From Maritalea mobilis (GTDB taxonomy: Bacteria; Pseudomonadota; Alphaproteobacteria; Rhizobiales; Devosiaceae): a DNA stretch of 64,000 bases. The DNA is taken from the NCBI RefSeq assembly GCF_004363175.1, contig NZ_SNYR01000002.1, positions 868,001 through 932,000 on the forward strand. The letters are read 5' to 3'. The position numbers and the translations under genes are program-made. The notes beneath the pieces were generated by a model. The model saw only the letters and a program-made list of their open reading frames with translations. It did not search any database and was not told the origin of the DNA. Shown one piece after another: positions 50,710-59,762 of this stretch (position 1 is its first letter; each line of letters starts with the position of its first letter).

Positions 50710-50922
50710 TCACCTGCCACTTATAAGCCCGCAGATATCCACATCCAGCGCGCTGGCTAACCTTTCCAATACCCTGATGGTGGGGTTGCGCACCCCCCTT
50801 TCAATACCAGAAATATAGGTGCGATCCAGATTAGTGCGATGAGCAAGCTCTTCCTGGGAGATGCCCTTTATCTCTCTGAAAAGCCGGACGTTTGCGGCGA
50901 TAATGTCACAAATATCATTCAT
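50710..50922 (-). CDS. XRE regulator resembling restriction-modification C proteins
   Basis: A 70-residue single helix-turn-helix protein: IKGISQEELAHRTNLDRTYI, SGIERGVRNPTIRVLERLAS. The LDRTYISGIERGxRNP core and size match the controller (C) proteins of restriction-modification systems. Two operator-like dyads sit just upstream of its start. No restriction or methylase gene is nearby; it is divergent from two small envelope genes. Confidence 0.85.
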   Translation of the reverse strand: MNDICDIIAANVRLFREIKGISQEELAHRTNLDRTYISGIERGVRNPTIRVLERLASALDVDICGLISGR

Positions 50923-50933
50923 GCGATCATGAT

Positions 50934-50968
50934 GACTATTGTCAACACAATCACCACAGACTATAGTC
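50934..50968. promoter_or_regulatory. Twin operators of the C-like regulator
   Basis: GACTATTGTC (50934-50943) and GACTATAGTC (50959-50968), centres 25 bases apart, between the regulator and the divergent gene. The second is a perfect dyad and both fit the C-box half-site outline GACT...AGTC. Suggests autoregulation and control of the rightward pair. Confidence 0.6.
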
Positions 50969-50998
50969 TACATATACAAAAATGCTAGGCAAACTGTT

Positions 50999-51244
50999 AT
51001 GACGAAGACATCAAATTTCTCTCTCTCAAAATATTTTATTGTATTGACCGTATTTACAATTGGATTACCAGTCATCGTCGGCTTACTTGGAGTGGTAACA
51101 GGCGGGCACAACAGTCCCTTTGCACTACATGTTAGTGTGTTTATGCAAGATTTCGGATTTATAATTGGCCATGTTTGGGCACTCTCTGTCTTAGTCGCGG
51201 CTGCCATTGCCATTTGGCGCTATGCCAGCGCACCAAGAAAATGA
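50999..51244 (+). CDS. Small two-helix membrane protein
   Basis: An 81-residue protein starting at ATG 50999 (an upstream in-frame ATG at 50939 lies inside the operator region). Helices at about 13-35 and 51-74. It is divergent from the C-like regulator and coupled to the next gene by ATGA. No family recognised. Confidence 0.6.
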   Translation: MTKTSNFSLSKYFIVLTVFTIGLPVIVGLLGVVTGGHNSPFALHVSVFMQDFGFIIGHVWALSVLVAAAIAIWRYASAPRK

Positions 51245-51615
51245 AGTTACCAAATCTCATCTCTTTCGCTGCCGTAGCTATTTGGTGTGCGGCCCTTGCC
51301 GCTTCCAGCGCCTATAGCCAATCTTATGCTGAGCAAATAAGCGAAGCGATGATATTTGGTGCTGGCACTGTAGTCGCCTATCAAGAAAAGTGCAGCCTAA
51401 CGCTAGTAGATCGCCAAACTCGAACACAGGTTGAGCAGATTAGGAAAGCTTACGTTCGCGATCATCGATTTGTTGAGGGATATCGCTATGGCTTACAAGC
51501 AGTCGATATGAGCAAATACATCTACGGCGACCTCGTCTGTCACGCGCTTGTTTCTGTGGTGAATGCCGACCGGGTTGAAAAAGGCTTTCCACCGTTATTT
51601 GCAGAACTCGATTAG
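51241..51615 (+). CDS. Exported protein of unknown function
   Basis: A 124-residue protein with a signal peptide (to about residue 27, SAYS). Two cysteines (EKCSLT, LVCHAL) in the mature part. Start overlaps the preceding stop (ATGA); the 3' end overlaps the integrase stop by 4 bases head-on. With the membrane protein it forms a two-gene unit under the C-like operators. Possibly an entry-exclusion-like cargo of the element; this is inference. Confidence 0.6.
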   Translation: MKLPNLISFAAVAIWCAALAASSAYSQSYAEQISEAMIFGAGTVVAYQEKCSLTLVDRQTRTQVEQIRKAYVRDHRFVEGYRYGLQAVDMSKYIYGDLVCHALVSVVNADRVEKGFPPLFAELD

Positions 51616-53213
51616 CCCAATCCAAATTTCTTACGAAATTCGCGATCAAGTGCAATTGCCCTCTCAAATTCAGGTGATCCGGGAGCCAGTTTATGATAGT
51701 GCAACCGAAGCAATAGCTCGTTTTCCTCCTGACTGAGGGTTATGCCATTACGAATATTTTCAAATTCCCTTCGACACCCATCGGTTGTCATTCTAGCGTA
51801 GTGCGCTTCAGTGATCTGCATGGTCTCGTGCCCAAGGTTTCGTGACCATGCTTTTCGCTGCGATTCCGTCAATTGTATTTTGTCACTTAAATCTTTCAAG
51901 AAGTGACGTGCTGAATGAGGATTAAACCTCTTGAGACCAGCACATTCGCAAGCCCTCTCAAAAGCATATGAAACAGCGCTCGTCGACTTCAGTGGATCAA
52001 TAATTGGCCGGTTTTCTGCAACCAGCATTGTGGGCTTATTCAATACCTCAATTGGTGGGAACAGCGCATCATTGTCTTTAAAACCACGCTCCAGCAGCAT
52101 CTGTATGTAATCAATTAATATCTGCTCAAAACGGTCATTCAATGGGAACCAAAATGTTCGCATTGATTTTGAGTTCTTTGTTCTCACCTCCGTTGCGTCT
52201 TGATTGACCTCTTTTTTGTCAATATCAACATGTTTGAGCCTCAATGAGGCTGTCGCGTCTGCCCGCGTTCCAAAAACGAAACTTGCCGCGACTATCGCGC
52301 GGTCACGTTGCTGGGCAAGTGTATTTGCTGGCATACTGGAGATCATCAATTCAACTTCATCCATAGATGGATAAACCCGAATTTTTGTCCCTGCCGCCCC
52401 TGCCAGATCAGTTCTTGATAACTCTAAATAGTCAGGAATTGACCTATTTAGACGCCGATAGCCTTCCTGCTTGGTCAACCATACGATAAATTTTCTCAGA
52501 TGGGATGCCGCATGTGCAATTGAGCTTTTGCTTCTTCCGTCCATACCTTCAGAGGCTAAATGGCGTCGATAGCGGGTTGCATCGTCGGTTTTGAGTTTAT
52601 CAAATGGCTTGCAGTGCAAAAATACCTCAAAAGCACGGATCGCTGTCAGATAAGCATCTTGTGTCTTTTTGTTGTACCGTTCGGTATATTTTTGGAACTC
52701 AAAAATGATGCGCTCATTCTCAGGGTTGTATTCAACAACTCCATTACCCTGATCTTTCACAACATCACCGGGAACCAATCCATTATCTTCGTCTAACAAT
52801 TGCAGGGTGATGTTGGACTCCAGCGCCTTGCAAATTTGCTGATAATGAGCACCCGAAATAACTTTCTGAACGACCTTTTCACATTCGGGGCACGTCGCGT
52901 GTGCCCAGAAACGGCTCGATGTTCCCTCTTCAAAGTTCCAACTTCTAGGTTCAGGCCAAGTTCTTGCTTTGCAGGAAAAGCACTTGAATTGCCCCAAGCG
53001 AAGTTTCTGCTTTTGCTCCAATTGCCGCTGCTTGAGAAAAAGGCGCAGTTCACTTCCTTTAAAAAGAAGTGGCTGTCGCTCATCAATCGAACAAAGACCT
53101 GACTTTCGCCAGTTCGTGACCGTGTTTTTATGCACGCTAAATGTTTCGCAAATCGCTTCTACGTCATAGACACGATTTTTCTTAGCGCGCGTATAATTAT
53201 ACGCCCGCACCAT
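51612..53213 (-). CDS. Tyrosine integrase with N-terminal HTH and zinc ribbon
   Basis: A 533-residue integrase. Residues 15-55 are a helix-turn-helix (FSVHKNTVTNWRKSGL), about 77-130 hold two CxxC knuckles (KCFSCKA, TCPECEK), about 165-240 a SAM-like core-binding domain (TERYNKKTQDAYLTAIRAFE), and the rest the catalytic domain: Arg in GTRADATASLRL, HSARHFL box, LGHETMQITEAHYAR with the nucleophile Tyr. It is next to an AlpA-like gene and tRNA-Ser(GGA), so it probably inserts the element into that tRNA. Confidence 0.88.
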   Translation of the reverse strand: MVRAYNYTRAKKNRVYDVEAICETFSVHKNTVTNWRKSGLCSIDERQPLLFKGSELRLFLKQRQLEQKQKLRLGQFKCFSCKARTWPEPRSWNFEEGTSSRFWAHATCPECEKVVQKVISGAHYQQICKALESNITLQLLDEDNGLVPGDVVKDQGNGVVEYNPENERIIFEFQKYTERYNKKTQDAYLTAIRAFEVFLHCKPFDKLKTDDATRYRRHLASEGMDGRSKSSIAHAASHLRKFIVWLTKQEGYRRLNRSIPDYLELSRTDLAGAAGTKIRVYPSMDEVELMISSMPANTLAQQRDRAIVAASFVFGTRADATASLRLKHVDIDKKEVNQDATEVRTKNSKSMRTFWFPLNDRFEQILIDYIQMLLERGFKDNDALFPPIEVLNKPTMLVAENRPIIDPLKSTSAVSYAFERACECAGLKRFNPHSARHFLKDLSDKIQLTESQRKAWSRNLGHETMQITEAHYARMTTDGCRREFENIRNGITLSQEENELLLRLHYHKLAPGSPEFERAIALDREFRKKFGLG

Positions 53214-53215
53214 GA

Positions 53216-53578
53216 TTATCCACCAAGGTGCTCTTGTTCAAACTGAATGATGTCTGCTGCTCGCCAGCGCGTGGTTCCCGGCGAGATACATACTGGCTTG
53301 GGGAAGTTCGGTATATTCTTTAGCCAGTTCCAGATAGTCGCTGGCTTGACGGAAAACCGCTCCGCAACTTCCTTGACCGAGAAGTAGGCCTTACCTGGCT
53401 GCAAACACTGCGCCTCTGGCGCTGAGCGAGGTTCTCGTGGAGGATTGGCTTCCTGCGATCCAGCCAACTTCTTGGCCGGGGTATGATTGGATTTAGTTTT
53501 CTTTGAAGGTTTTTGGCCCAAATCTAAATTGGTGCCCAAAAGATCTATGGTAGAAGCATCTCTGCTAGCGCGAGGCAT
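53216..53578 (-). CDS. AlpA-like excision/DNA-binding factor
   Basis: A 120-residue protein. The C-terminal half is an AlpA-type winged helix (FSVKEVAERFSVKPATIWNW, NFPKPVCISPGTTRWRAADI), preceded by a polar, disordered, Lys/Pro-rich stretch. It ends 2 bases before the integrase start and likely controls excision. Confidence 0.82.
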   Translation of the reverse strand: MPRASRDASTIDLLGTNLDLGQKPSKKTKSNHTPAKKLAGSQEANPPREPRSAPEAQCLQPGKAYFSVKEVAERFSVKPATIWNWLKNIPNFPKPVCISPGTTRWRAADIIQFEQEHLGG

Positions 53579-53826
53579 AATTCACCTTTCCTACACCCCA
53601 ATGGGCGTGGTTGGAAATGTGAAGCCCCTCCTGCGCTTCGAAAATACATTTAAATAAATATTGAGCGATTCTTATGGGATTTGCCAAGAACTATTTAGCA
53701 AACGGCAAATGCCTGTGAATAACTTTAGGGCAACCCGAAACGCCGATCTGGTGGTGGACCAAATGGTGGACTGAAGCGTCATCCTGAGAATTTTAATATG
53801 GAAAATCAAATAGATAATCAGGAAAA

Positions 53827-53916
53827 TGGCGGAGAGAGAGGGATTCGAACCCTCGAGACGGTTCCCCGCCTACACGCGTTCCAGGCGTGCGCCTTCGACC
53901 ACTCGGCCACCTCTCC
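53827..53916 (-). tRNA. tRNA-Ser (GGA)
   Basis: Minus strand begins GGAGAGGTGGCCGAGTGGTC, has anticodon GGA (bases 53882-53880), a long variable arm, T-arm GGTTCGAATCC and an encoded CCA. Acceptor pairs GGAGAGG / CTCTCC. Its 3' end faces the AlpA/integrase genes, the usual attachment site for this integrase type. Confidence 0.95.
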
Positions 53917-54119
53917 GACGCGGCAGTTTTTTACTGCCGGAACGTTCCGTCAACGCGCAAAATTTTGTGCGAAGCAGAATGGGCTGCAATATACTCATCA
54001 CAATCAAGATCGCAAGTGTTCACGAACATGTTTCTACCGTTGAATTGCATTAATTTATGTTTATCTTGAATTTCGACACATTCGGGGCGCAAAAAGCCCA
54101 TTGAACAAAGGATTTTCCC

Positions 54120-54455
54120 GTGCGTCTGACCCTGCGATTGATTGGAACATTTTTTCTGGCCGTGACCTTGTTGCTGGTGGTGATGGATGGCGCGCGGATA
54201 TTTGCCAGCTCGAGTTTTGTGTTCACCCCACTTGGGGAAACCTGGTTTAAAATTGATCAGGCCTTGGGCACGCTGACGCTGAACACTTTGCAGGCCATTA
54301 TCCAGCGCTATGTGCATCCAACGGTGTGGGATCCATTCTTCATCACTATTTTGAGTGCGCCGGGTTGGCTGGTATTTGGCATTTTGGGCGCCCTCTTCCT
54401 ATTTTGGGGCCGCACACGGTCGCACAAGCGTTTTATGAATGTAGAAGGACTTTAG
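54120..54455 (+). CDS. Small membrane protein, unknown
   Basis: A 111-residue protein from GTG 54120. Two hydrophobic helices (about 4-28 and 76-97) flank a periplasmic stretch (ETWFKIDQALGTLTLNTLQA). Conserved small proteins of this layout stand before msrA in several alphaproteobacteria, without known role. 18 bases upstream of msrA. Confidence 0.65.
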   Translation: MRLTLRLIGTFFLAVTLLLVVMDGARIFASSSFVFTPLGETWFKIDQALGTLTLNTLQAIIQRYVHPTVWDPFFITILSAPGWLVFGILGALFLFWGRTRSHKRFMNVEGL

Positions 54456-54473
54456 GTCCAAAGGAGTCATCTT

Positions 54474-55109
54474 ATGTTTATGACCAAACCTAGCCATATT
54501 GTGAGCCAAAGCGATGCTTTGCCTGGGCGCGAAGACGCGTTGCCCACGGCAGAAACCCATTTCGTCAATGGCAATCCGCTTAAAGGCCCCTACCCGGAGG
54601 GCAATGAAACACTTTATGTCGGCATGGGGTGTTTTTGGGGTGCGGAGCGCTTGTTCTGGCAATTGGATGGCGTTTGGGTGACGGCGGTGGGCTATCAAGG
54701 TGGCCATACGCCAAACCCGACTTACCATGAAGTGTGCACGGGTAACACGGCCCACACCGAAGCGGTGCTGATCAATTTTGATCCCAGCATTATTTCGCTG
54801 GATGAGATTTTACGGAAATTTTGGGAAGAGCATGACCCGACCCAAGGCATGCGCCAAGGCAATGACCGTGGCACGCAATATCGTTCGGCTATTTACACCA
54901 CTAGCGACGCGCAATTGGCGGCTGTTGAGCAATCACGCAATGCCTTTCAGGCGCAATTGGATCAAGCTGGCATGGGTAAAATCACCACGGAAATTGTGCC
55001 TGCCGGGCCATTCTTTTTTGCTGAAGATTATCACCAACAATATTTGGCGAAAAACCCCGGCGGCTATTGCGGTTTGAAGGGCACAGGCGTCACCTGCGCG
55101 GGCAGTTGA
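54474..55109 (+). CDS. msrA: Peptide methionine-S-oxide reductase MsrA
   Basis: A 211-residue MsrA with active-site [14 protein letters not shown] (Cys53, Glu58), [23 protein letters not shown] and [23 protein letters not shown], and resolving Cys near the end (GGYCGL, VTCAGS). Repairs methionine-S-sulfoxide. Shine-Dalgarno AAGGAG before the start. Confidence 0.95.
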   Translation: MFMTKPSHIVSQSDALPGREDALPTAETHFVNGNPLKGPYPEGNETLYVGMGCFWGAERLFWQLDGVWVTAVGYQGGHTPNPTYHEVCTGNTAHTEAVLINFDPSIISLDEILRKFWEEHDPTQGMRQGNDRGTQYRSAIYTTSDAQLAAVEQSRNAFQAQLDQAGMGKITTEIVPAGPFFFAEDYHQQYLAKNPGGYCGLKGTGVTCAGS

Positions 55110-55110
55110 T

Positions 55111-55461
55111 ATGCTCAGTCGGGAGGCGTTTGAGGCTTATTGCTTTAGCTTGCCCCACACCACGCATGTGGTGCAGTGGGGCAATGCTTCTGTGTTTAAG
55201 ATAGGTGGCAAGATTTTTGCCATCTATAGCCGTTGGGACAATATGGACCGGGACATTATCAGCTTCAAAGCAAGCGATGAGAGTTTTCGCATATTGCCGG
55301 AACAACCTGGCATTGAGCCTGCAAAATATTTGGCGCGGGCGAAATGGGTGCAAGTTAATGCGGAAGCAGGCTGGGATGAGGAAACTTTTCACGCCTATAT
55401 AGAAAATGCTTACAAGTTGGTGTTTGCCAAATTACCGAAAAAGATGCGCGATAGTTTTTAG
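55111..55461 (+). CDS. MmcQ/YjbR-family protein
   Basis: A 116-residue protein with the YjbR fold: SLPHTTHVVQWGNASVFKIGGKIFAIY, then SFKASDESFRILPEQPGIEPAKYLARAKWV-type stretch and SYRLVxxxLPKK-like YKLVFAKLPKK. Starts one base after the msrA stop. The family has a DNA-binding-like fold but unclear role. Confidence 0.85.
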   Translation: MLSREAFEAYCFSLPHTTHVVQWGNASVFKIGGKIFAIYSRWDNMDRDIISFKASDESFRILPEQPGIEPAKYLARAKWVQVNAEAGWDEETFHAYIENAYKLVFAKLPKKMRDSF

Positions 55462-55534
55462 CCGCATCTCTATGAATCCGCATATTGAAGCGGGGCACCA
55501 GAGCTGGTTAGATAGGCGAAAACAGGGGAATTTT

Positions 55535-56107
55535 ATGCGTTTACTTCTTTCCATTGGGCTTTTTGTTGGCCTCGCCTTTTTGGCGGGTTGCGCCACTTTG
55601 AGCAAATCACAATGTCAAACAGGCGACTGGCAGCAAATCGGCTTTAATGATGGCGCGCTAGGGCAAACATCGTCGCTTTTCGCTGATCATCAAAAGGCAT
55701 GTTCTGAACACGGCATCAGCATTGATCGCGCTCAATATATGCAGGGCTATAATCGCGGCTTGCAGCAATATTGTACACCTTCCAAAGCGGCAGAAGTGGG
55801 CATTGCTGGCCGCACCTATCGTAATGTGTGCCAAGGCGCACGTGGAGACTCTTTCCTGCGCGTTTATAATGCCGCGAAAGATGTTTACGACGTGAATCAA
55901 GAGATTGAGCGACTGCAAGAGCAGATTGAGCAAATCACGAAAAAAATTGCGGACCCCGCCACAACGCAAGAAGAACGCGATCGGCTGGCACGTGATTTGA
56001 ACTGGCTGAATAGAGACCTAAATCGCGAGTATCGCACCCGCAGCCAAGAAGAGCGCGAGTTGCGCAACATTCAGGCGCAAGAGGAAGCGCGGCTGGCAAG
56101 GCTCTAG
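55535..56107 (+). CDS. DUF2799 lipoprotein
   Basis: A 190-residue lipoprotein: lipobox LAFLAGCATL, then DUF2799 features (CQTGDWQQIGFNDGALG, ACSEHGISIDRAQYMQGYNRGLQQYC). The C-terminal third is a long charged coiled coil (EIERLQEQIEQITKKI, ERDRLARDLNWLNRDLN). ATG 55535 is chosen; the frame back to 55406 lies in the YjbR gene. Confidence 0.82.
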   Translation: MRLLLSIGLFVGLAFLAGCATLSKSQCQTGDWQQIGFNDGALGQTSSLFADHQKACSEHGISIDRAQYMQGYNRGLQQYCTPSKAAEVGIAGRTYRNVCQGARGDSFLRVYNAAKDVYDVNQEIERLQEQIEQITKKIADPATTQEERDRLARDLNWLNRDLNREYRTRSQEERELRNIQAQEEARLARL

Positions 56108-56127
56108 CAGTAAGAATTTTAGAATGC

Positions 56128-56157
56128 AAAAGGGCGGCACCAAGGCCGCCCTTTTTA
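56128..56157 (+). terminator. Intrinsic terminator
   Basis: AAAGGGCGGC (56128-56137) with GCCGCCCTTT (56144-56153), followed by TTATTT. Shared by the lipoprotein gene and the convergent peroxiredoxin gene. Confidence 0.85.
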
Positions 56158-56174
56158 TTTCTATATGAAAAGCG

Positions 56175-56810
56175 TTATGCGCCTGGTTGTTTCACGATGC
56201 GCAAATAAGGCTTCACTTCGTTCCAGCCGTCAGGGAACTTTTTCTTCGCGTCTTCATTTGAAAGCGCAGGCACGATGATCACATCTTCACCATCTTGCCA
56301 GTTCACTGGCGTTGCCACTTGGTGTTTGGCCGTCAATTGCAATGAATCGATCACGCGCAAAACTTCGTTGAAGTTCCGGCCGGTTGAGGCTGGATATTCA
56401 ATCTTCAGTTTGATTTTCTTGTCTGGGCCGATCACAAAAACAGAACGCACAGTAAGTGTGTTATCTGCATTTGGGTGAATCATTGAGTAGGCTTTTGCCA
56501 CTTCACCATCTGGGTCAGCAATCAGCGGGAAATTCAATGCTGTGCCTTGGGTTTCCTCAATGTCCCCTGCCCATGCGCGGTGGTCTTCAATCGGGTCAAC
56601 AGAAAGGCCCAATACTTTTACGCCGCGTTTTTCAAATTCTGGCTTCAACTTTGAGGTGAAGCCCAGTTCTGTGGTGCAAACAGGGGTGAAGTTTTTCGGA
56701 TGAGAAAACAGAACAGCCCATGATCCATCGATATAATCGTGGAAATTGATGTGGCCTTCGGTTGTATCCGCTTCAAAATTTGGGGCTTCATCGCCAATCA
56801 GCAATCCCAT
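56175..56810 (-). CDS. 1-Cys peroxiredoxin (Prx6-like)
   Basis: A 211-residue AhpC/TSA-family protein: FSHPKNFTPVCTTELG with peroxidatic Cys45 and Thr42; the 1-Cys branch signature DPIEDHRAW and long C-terminal domain (PVNWQDGEDVIIVPALSNEDAKK) are present. No resolving Cys. Reduces peroxides. Confidence 0.92.
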   Translation of the reverse strand: MGLLIGDEAPNFEADTTEGHINFHDYIDGSWAVLFSHPKNFTPVCTTELGFTSKLKPEFEKRGVKVLGLSVDPIEDHRAWAGDIEETQGTALNFPLIADPDGEVAKAYSMIHPNADNTLTVRSVFVIGPDKKIKLKIEYPASTGRNFNEVLRVIDSLQLTAKHQVATPVNWQDGEDVIIVPALSNEDAKKKFPDGWNEVKPYLRIVKQPGA

Positions 56811-56950
56811 TTCACTATCCTTTCGGTTTGCTAAATCTCAACACATAATATGGGCTTTTACCCGTCGGTTTGAAATAGGCAAATACCGAAAGTTTTTGCA
56901 TTTTTTGAGACAAGGCCGAAATTGAATTGCGCGGAAGCGAGGGTCTTTGG

Positions 56951-57136
56951 CTAAAACATTCCGGCAAGCAGGCGGCCGCCTTGTCCTGTGTGAAAGATAA
57001 ACACAACGAGCGGCATGGTAGAAAATGTTAGCGCCACCGGCCAGCGGGCAGACATCATGCGGGCAATGGCATAGAGCACCAAGGCGATGGTCGCCAAAAC
57101 CAATAAGGTCACGCTGTCCAATTGTAAAATTTGCAT
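56951..57136 (-). CDS. Small membrane protein, unknown
   Basis: About 61 residues from ATG 57136 (TTG 57148 or 57163 also possible). Two hydrophobic helices (VTLLVLATIALVLYAIA; ALTFSTMPLVVFIF). No family recognised and no firm ribosome site, so start and reality are uncertain. Confidence 0.5.
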   Translation of the reverse strand: MQILQLDSVTLLVLATIALVLYAIARMMSARWPVALTFSTMPLVVFIFHTGQGGRLLAGMF

Positions 57137-57294
57137 CAAGCGCGACAATATCCCACCCCTCAATAAACGAACCAGTTAAGCGATAGACACAGGGTCTGAA
57201 TTAAAACCCAACCGCATTGGCGGCATTTTGTGCTTAATTGATCAGTTACATTTTCTATGTGCGAAGCTGCCAAAGGTTTTCAAAACTCAGGGAC

Positions 57295-57348
57295 TTGACA
57301 TGACGTCAAGTTGCGCCATATCAGCAAGGAAACTTTACATGATGTAAA
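57295..57348 (+). promoter_or_regulatory. Two matching palindromic operators
   Basis: TTGACATGACGTCAA (57295-57309) and TTTACATGATGTAAA (57334-57348) share TTnACATGAnGTnAA, centres 39 bases apart. The first covers a TTGACA -35 box. They precede the DUF4345 gene. The regulator is not adjacent. Confidence 0.65.
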
Positions 57349-57369
57349 GAAAATAATGTGGGAGCATTT

Positions 57370-57774
57370 ATGATTATAGATCGAATTTCAGTGATTGTTT
57401 TTCTAGCATTATTCGGGGTGATTGGCCTCGCCATTGGCGGCTCAATCTTATTCATTCCGGATCAATTTCAGGCCAACGCCAATATTATCTTTCCGGCCAA
57501 CCCCAGCCTTTATAGCGAAGTGCGGGCGCCCGGCGCGTTTCTAACGTTGATCGCAGTTGGCATTTTGGCGTCAGTTTTCATCCGTGATTGGCGGTTATAT
57601 GGCTTGATGGGCATCGCCGCGGTTAATCTGACTTATGGGCTTGGCCGTGTGGTTAGCCTGATGCTGGATGGCGTGCCAAGCATCACCATTCTTATCGCCA
57701 TGGGCGTAGAGTTATTGGCAGGCATGTTGGCCGCTTATTTGGTCTTTGCGCACCAGCGCCAACAATTGGCTTAG
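57370..57774 (+). CDS. DUF4345-type membrane protein
   Basis: A 134-residue protein with four helices. GSILFIPDQF, SEVRAPGAFLTLIAVGILAS and GLGRVVSLMLDGVPS match DUF4345 (GxxxxxPxxF... EvRA..G...G..). ATG 57370 is preceded by GGGAGC. Function unknown; two palindromes upstream indicate tight regulation. Confidence 0.78.
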   Translation: MIIDRISVIVFLALFGVIGLAIGGSILFIPDQFQANANIIFPANPSLYSEVRAPGAFLTLIAVGILASVFIRDWRLYGLMGIAAVNLTYGLGRVVSLMLDGVPSITILIAMGVELLAGMLAAYLVFAHQRQQLA

Positions 57775-57796
57775 CGACGAAACAGTCCTGTCGCGA

Positions 57797-58627
57797 TCAA
57801 CGATTTGAGTGTTCGCGATGGGACTGGTCAAACATGCGCTCAAGCCACCGCACCACCAAGGTAAGCGAGATGGTCATCACCAAATAAAGGAACGCCACTA
57901 CGTTATATGTTTCAAAAAATTTGAAGGTGGAGGCGGAATAAACTTTGCCGAGCTGCGTGATGTCTTGCACCCCGAGTGCAGACACGAGCGCGCTATCCTT
58001 GATCATCGCCACCAGCTCATTGCCGAGCGGTGGCAAGATCAACCGCATAGCTTGCGGCGCTACGATGAACCGGAAAATATGTTTGCGGCTTAGGCCCAAT
58101 GCACGCGCCGCCTCAATCTGCCCGCGATCTACCGCTTCGATGCCGGCGCGGAAAATCTCAGCCAGAAATGCCGAATAGGAAATGGTGAGGGCAATAATGG
58201 CACGCCATGTAAAATCAAACATGCGCACGGTCATTTCGCCCATTAGCCCTTGCGCTTGCAACGGGCCGGTTGCCCAGTTGAAGAAATCAACGAACCATGG
58301 CGCGCCGACAAAGGCGATGTAGAACAACAGCACCAGCATGGGGATGCCGCGCACAATTTCGATGTAGAAGGTCGCACATTCGCGCACCAGCCGGATTGGG
58401 GACAGGCGCAAAATTGCCATCAACAGCCCCAGCGCAACGGCCAGCGTGAAGGCAATCACCGTGACGTAGATGGTGGTGGTGACGCCGCGCATCAACGCCC
58501 AGAAAATGGTTTGATAGCCCTGATCAGCAACAATGTTCCACATGACCAGCACCGCCAGTAAAATGGCGGCCAATAGCCAATAAGGTATTTGGAAGCCGCG
58601 TTGAGCGCGACGGTGCGAGGCGTGCAT
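57797..58627 (-). CDS. Polar amino acid ABC transporter permease
   Basis: A 276-residue HisM/GlnP-type permease: MRGVTTTIYVTVIAFTLAVALG, RGIPMLVLLFYIAF, EAA loop EIFRAGIEAVDRGQIEAARALGLSRKHIF and IVAPQAMRLILPPLGNELVAMIKDSAL. Downstream of its binding-protein gene; no ATPase follows in this window, so it must use one encoded elsewhere. Confidence 0.92.
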   Translation of the reverse strand: MHASHRRAQRGFQIPYWLLAAILLAVLVMWNIVADQGYQTIFWALMRGVTTTIYVTVIAFTLAVALGLLMAILRLSPIRLVRECATFYIEIVRGIPMLVLLFYIAFVGAPWFVDFFNWATGPLQAQGLMGEMTVRMFDFTWRAIIALTISYSAFLAEIFRAGIEAVDRGQIEAARALGLSRKHIFRFIVAPQAMRLILPPLGNELVAMIKDSALVSALGVQDITQLGKVYSASTFKFFETYNVVAFLYLVMTISLTLVVRWLERMFDQSHREHSNR

Positions 58628-58648
58628 ATTTCAGGTCCGGGACGGGAA

Positions 58649-58671
58649 TCGGGCGGGAAAAACCCGCCCGA
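58649..58671 (-). terminator. Hairpin between binding-protein and permease genes
   Basis: TCGGGCGGG (58649-58657) pairs with CCCGCCCGA (58663-58671), loop AAAAA, no T-run. Likely stabilises the upstream binding-protein mRNA or lowers permease expression. Confidence 0.6.
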
Positions 58672-58677
58672 AATCGA

Positions 58678-59475
58678 TTATTGATTTGCTTTATATTCGT
58701 AGAACCACTTCTGGTTCAACTTCTCTAACGTGCCATCTGCTTCCATGGATTGCAGCGCAGCGTTTACAGGTTCAACAAGATCTGAGCCTGGGGTGAAAAT
58801 AAAGCCAAATTGCTCAGTGCCGAGCGCATCGCCCACCACTTTGAACGCACCCGGATTGGCGCCGATATAACCTTGGGCAGATGTGTTATCCATCAACACT
58901 GAATCCACGTCACCGCTTTTCAGCGCTTGAACGCTTGCCCCGAAAGTTTCAAACAATTTCACCCGTGGGTTGGCCTCATCGCCATTCAGCACATCGTAAA
59001 TTGCCACATAGAAGTTGGTGGTGCCCGCCTGCGCCCCGAACAATAGGTTTGGATTCGCGGCAAATTCTGCTGAGCTGGCAAAACGGCCTTCATCTGCGCG
59101 TACCAGCATGAATTGTTCGGAGGTCATGTAGGGCTGAGAAAAATCAACTTGGGTCGCGCGCTCTTCGGTGATGGTGATGCCATCCATGCCCACATCAAAT
59201 TGACCATCACGCACGGCCTGAATCATTGTGTCCCAGCTTGAAAGCTGCCAATCCACTTTCGCGTTCAACCGTTTTGCAATTTCATTAAATGCATCATATT
59301 CCCAGCCAATGCCTTGGCCGGTTGTGGGGTCTACAAAGTTTAGCGGCGTATATGCATTTTCAGTTACCGCCACGATGGTCCGGCCCTGCAAATCTGGCAA
59401 ATCTTGAGCCGTGGCTGGTGCAATGGCTGCAACGCTGGCCATCACGAGGCCCAAAAGGGTAGATTTGATCGACAT
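58678..59475 (-). CDS. Polar amino acid ABC substrate-binding protein (family 3)
   Basis: A 265-residue periplasmic protein with signal peptide (to about residue 24, ATA). [47 protein letters not shown] and [18 protein letters not shown] are family-3 hallmarks. ATG 59475 follows GGAGGCGC; the longer frame to 59634 puts unrelated sequence in front of the signal. Confidence 0.9.
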   Translation of the reverse strand: MSIKSTLLGLVMASVAAIAPATAQDLPDLQGRTIVAVTENAYTPLNFVDPTTGQGIGWEYDAFNEIAKRLNAKVDWQLSSWDTMIQAVRDGQFDVGMDGITITEERATQVDFSQPYMTSEQFMLVRADEGRFASSAEFAANPNLLFGAQAGTTNFYVAIYDVLNGDEANPRVKLFETFGASVQALKSGDVDSVLMDNTSAQGYIGANPGAFKVVGDALGTEQFGFIFTPGSDLVEPVNAALQSMEADGTLEKLNQKWFYEYKANQ

Positions 59476-59762
59476 TTTAAAGCGCCTCCCGCATTCTATG
59501 TCTAATTTATAATTATAGTTGAACAGCTTATGCGGGTTCTGGTGAGTTGAAAAGAGGGGTCTTGAGTTAATGCCCCAAACTGTGTTGGGATAGCAACTGA
59601 CACGATATTGTCTTTTTCCGACAATAGGATGCATGCGAAAAATCTTTTTGGGTCCAAAAATGAATTGACATTCTTAGGCCTGAGCCGCAAAGGGTTTTTT
59701 CGCCGGAAATTAGGCGGAGTAAAAGACCTTCCAACCTTTCATTCAATTTGGAGTTATTTGAA

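Noticed and set aside
53826-54053. Open frame with GFEPSRRFPAY on the plus strand
   Set aside because: It is the well-known antisense translation of a tRNA-Ser gene, which lies here on the other strand.
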